Shown piece by piece: positions 62,826 to 64,000 of a stretch of 64,000 nucleotides of DNA (the first letter of the stretch is position 1; each line of letters starts with the position of its first letter). The stretch is from Prorocentrum cordatum (taxonomy: Eukaryota; Sar; Dinophyceae; Prorocentrales; Prorocentraceae). The stretch is taken from NCBI GenBank assembly GCA_963575745.1, contig CAUYUJ010018705.1, forward strand, positions 125,988 through 189,987, in the 5' to 3' direction. Under the pieces are notes generated by a model, which had not been told where the DNA came from, made no database searches, and worked only from the letters and a program-made list of their open reading frames with translations. The position numbers and the translations under genes were made by a program.

Positions 62826-63060
62826 CGAGGCGCGTGGACACAACGCTACATGCAGCGGCGGCAGACAGCGCGCTGCCAAACCACCCGGTCTCTCGGATCT
62901 GCCGGTACAAGAGCAGCGCGTCGCTGTGCTGGGCCGGTCCATTCGTTCTTCGGTCTTCCAACGTGTCGCGCGCATCTGGCATTGACGATCCGGGCCAGAA
63001 CGCGCGCGCCGCTGTCCGGGGGCCTCGCAACGCGGCCCTGTAGCAACAGCTGCTGCAGCA

Positions 63061-63573
63061 ATGGCACCGTGGCCAGGTGGCCCCCCCGCCACCAGGAACG
63101 CTCTTTGGCTCGAGATGCGGGAGACGAATGATGGTTGGATTTTCAAATTTACACGTGGACACCTGCAATGGAATCCGCTTTGGCGCCAGATGTCTGCGGC
63201 ATTCAGCCAAGCGGAGCTAAGGCTGCAAAGCAAGCGACTGACAACAAGTGAATCGAGAATTGCCAGCCCCCCCATTCTGGACGTCCTCCCACACGCAGAT
63301 GGCACGGTATTTCCGTGGGCGAACGATGAACATGCGCAGGAGCTTTTAGACAGAATCGCACGTGAGGGGAACAATTCGGCATGGAAAGACACCGGTCAAA
63401 TTCCAGCTGGCATCCGTCGGCCGACAGAACCGGCTCTGCACGCCCGGCGGCAGCGAGACCCCCGCCTCGAAGGCGGCGAAAGCACCTCGGAACGCACTCG
63501 TGCGCGGGCGGAATTGTCAGGAGTGAGCTGCACCGCAAGATCGGACAGTCCTGGAGCGATTTTAACATCTTGA
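63061..63573 (+). CDS. Unassigned ORF, possible gene or element fragment
   Basis: A 170-codon plus-strand frame starting at ATG 63,061. The first ~110 residues have balanced composition (LWLEMRETNDGWIFKFTRGH, LWRQMSAAFSQAELRLQSKR, NDEHAQELLDRIAREGNNSA), unlike the simple-sequence frames of the window, and may be true coding sequence. The last part becomes Arg-rich and may be out of frame. No family was recognised. It may belong to the same decayed element as 62,150-62,825. Confidence 0.35.
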   Translation: MAPWPGGPPATRNALWLEMRETNDGWIFKFTRGHLQWNPLWRQMSAAFSQAELRLQSKRLTTSESRIASPPILDVLPHADGTVFPWANDEHAQELLDRIAREGNNSAWKDTGQIPAGIRRPTEPALHARRQRDPRLEGGESTSERTRARAELSGVSCTARSDSPGAILTS

Positions 63574-63603
63574 ACAGTTTCAGGCAACACGTCGCCCGCC
63601 TCC

Positions 63604-64000
63604 ATGCCCACCATCAGCACCGAGAAGATGGGGGGGCGCATGGCGAGCCCCGGGGTGGAGCTCGAACTGGCGGGCTCGGTCGGCGGCACCGGCCCTCGCG
63701 GCCCGCGCCAGCGACTTTGCCAGGCAGTCGCTCGCGCAAGGCTGGCCACCGCAGCCGTCGCCGGCGCCGGCCGAAAACTGGGCGGCCTTGCCCGCCGAAG
63801 CAGCAGCGGACTCGCCTGCTGCTGCCGCGGCGCCTGCAACCAGCGGGCCCTCACACAGGCCCAGGAAGCCGCAGCTCGACCAGCTCGAGATGCGCCAGCT
63901 CGCCATGTTCTCGGTTCGCGAGCTGCCAGCAAGCGCTGTTTTTACCTAACAGCGTTTGCTGATACGTTTATAATGGACTCAAAAGAAAGCATCTGATGAC
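63604..64000. other. Window end, unassigned
   Basis: A plus frame (63,604-63,996) and several minus frames overlap here. None shows recognisable domains. The last 60 bases turn AT-rich. Confidence 0.35.

Overview
The window looks like nuclear DNA of a dinoflagellate (moderate confidence; a large-genome free-living or symbiotic species such as a Prorocentrum, Polarella or Symbiodiniaceae relative). The reasons are: very GC-rich sequence packed with triplet and dinucleotide repeats; retroelement polyproteins of the types known from dinoflagellates; a host-type gene cut into short exons by introns whose splice junctions carry AG-G direct repeats; and many small foldback (hairpin) elements. No rRNA, tRNA, CRISPR array or bacterial operon was seen. 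Most long reading frames in the window are translations of low-complexity DNA and are not genes.

Layout. 1-9,600: almost continuous microsatellite and minisatellite DNA. 9,600-16,761: low-complexity and interspersed repeats around a broken plus-strand LINE (RT and RNase H remnants, about 11,848-14,067). 16,762-32,398: one apparently complete, 15.6-kb tyrosine-recombinase (YR) retroelement on the minus strand, bounded by split direct repeats. It carries an almost 13-kb open frame encoding a Gag-like region, a C5-cytosine-methyltransferase-like domain with a Pro-Cys motif, reverse transcriptase, RNase H, a second degenerate methyltransferase-like domain, a tyrosine recombinase and an in-frame RNA-binding/zinc-finger tail. 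A separate membrane-anchored, Pro/Gly-rich frame lies upstream of it. 33,290-39,497: at least six exons of a minus-strand choloylglycine hydrolase / linear-amide hydrolase family gene with repeat-rich introns. 41,072-47,490: a decayed but nearly full-length minus-strand LINE (ORF1 with zinc ribbon and coiled coil; ORF2 with AP endonuclease, RT, RNase H and a terminal Cys motif). 47,500-62,150: satellites, two families of foldback elements, inverted minisatellite arrays and microsatellites. 62,150-64,000: a probable LINE ORF1 remnant and unassigned frames.

How the parts work together. The YR element is self-contained. RT and RNase H would copy its RNA, and the recombinase would insert a circular DNA whose end-to-end junction is preserved in the B1-A2 repeat join. 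The methyltransferase-like domains and the RNA-binding tail may be captured host functions used to modify the element's own DNA or to package RNA. The hydrolase gene is the only clear host gene. Its introns hold repeat copies of families found elsewhere in the window, including a foldback element next to one splice acceptor, which raises the possibility of transposon-derived introns.
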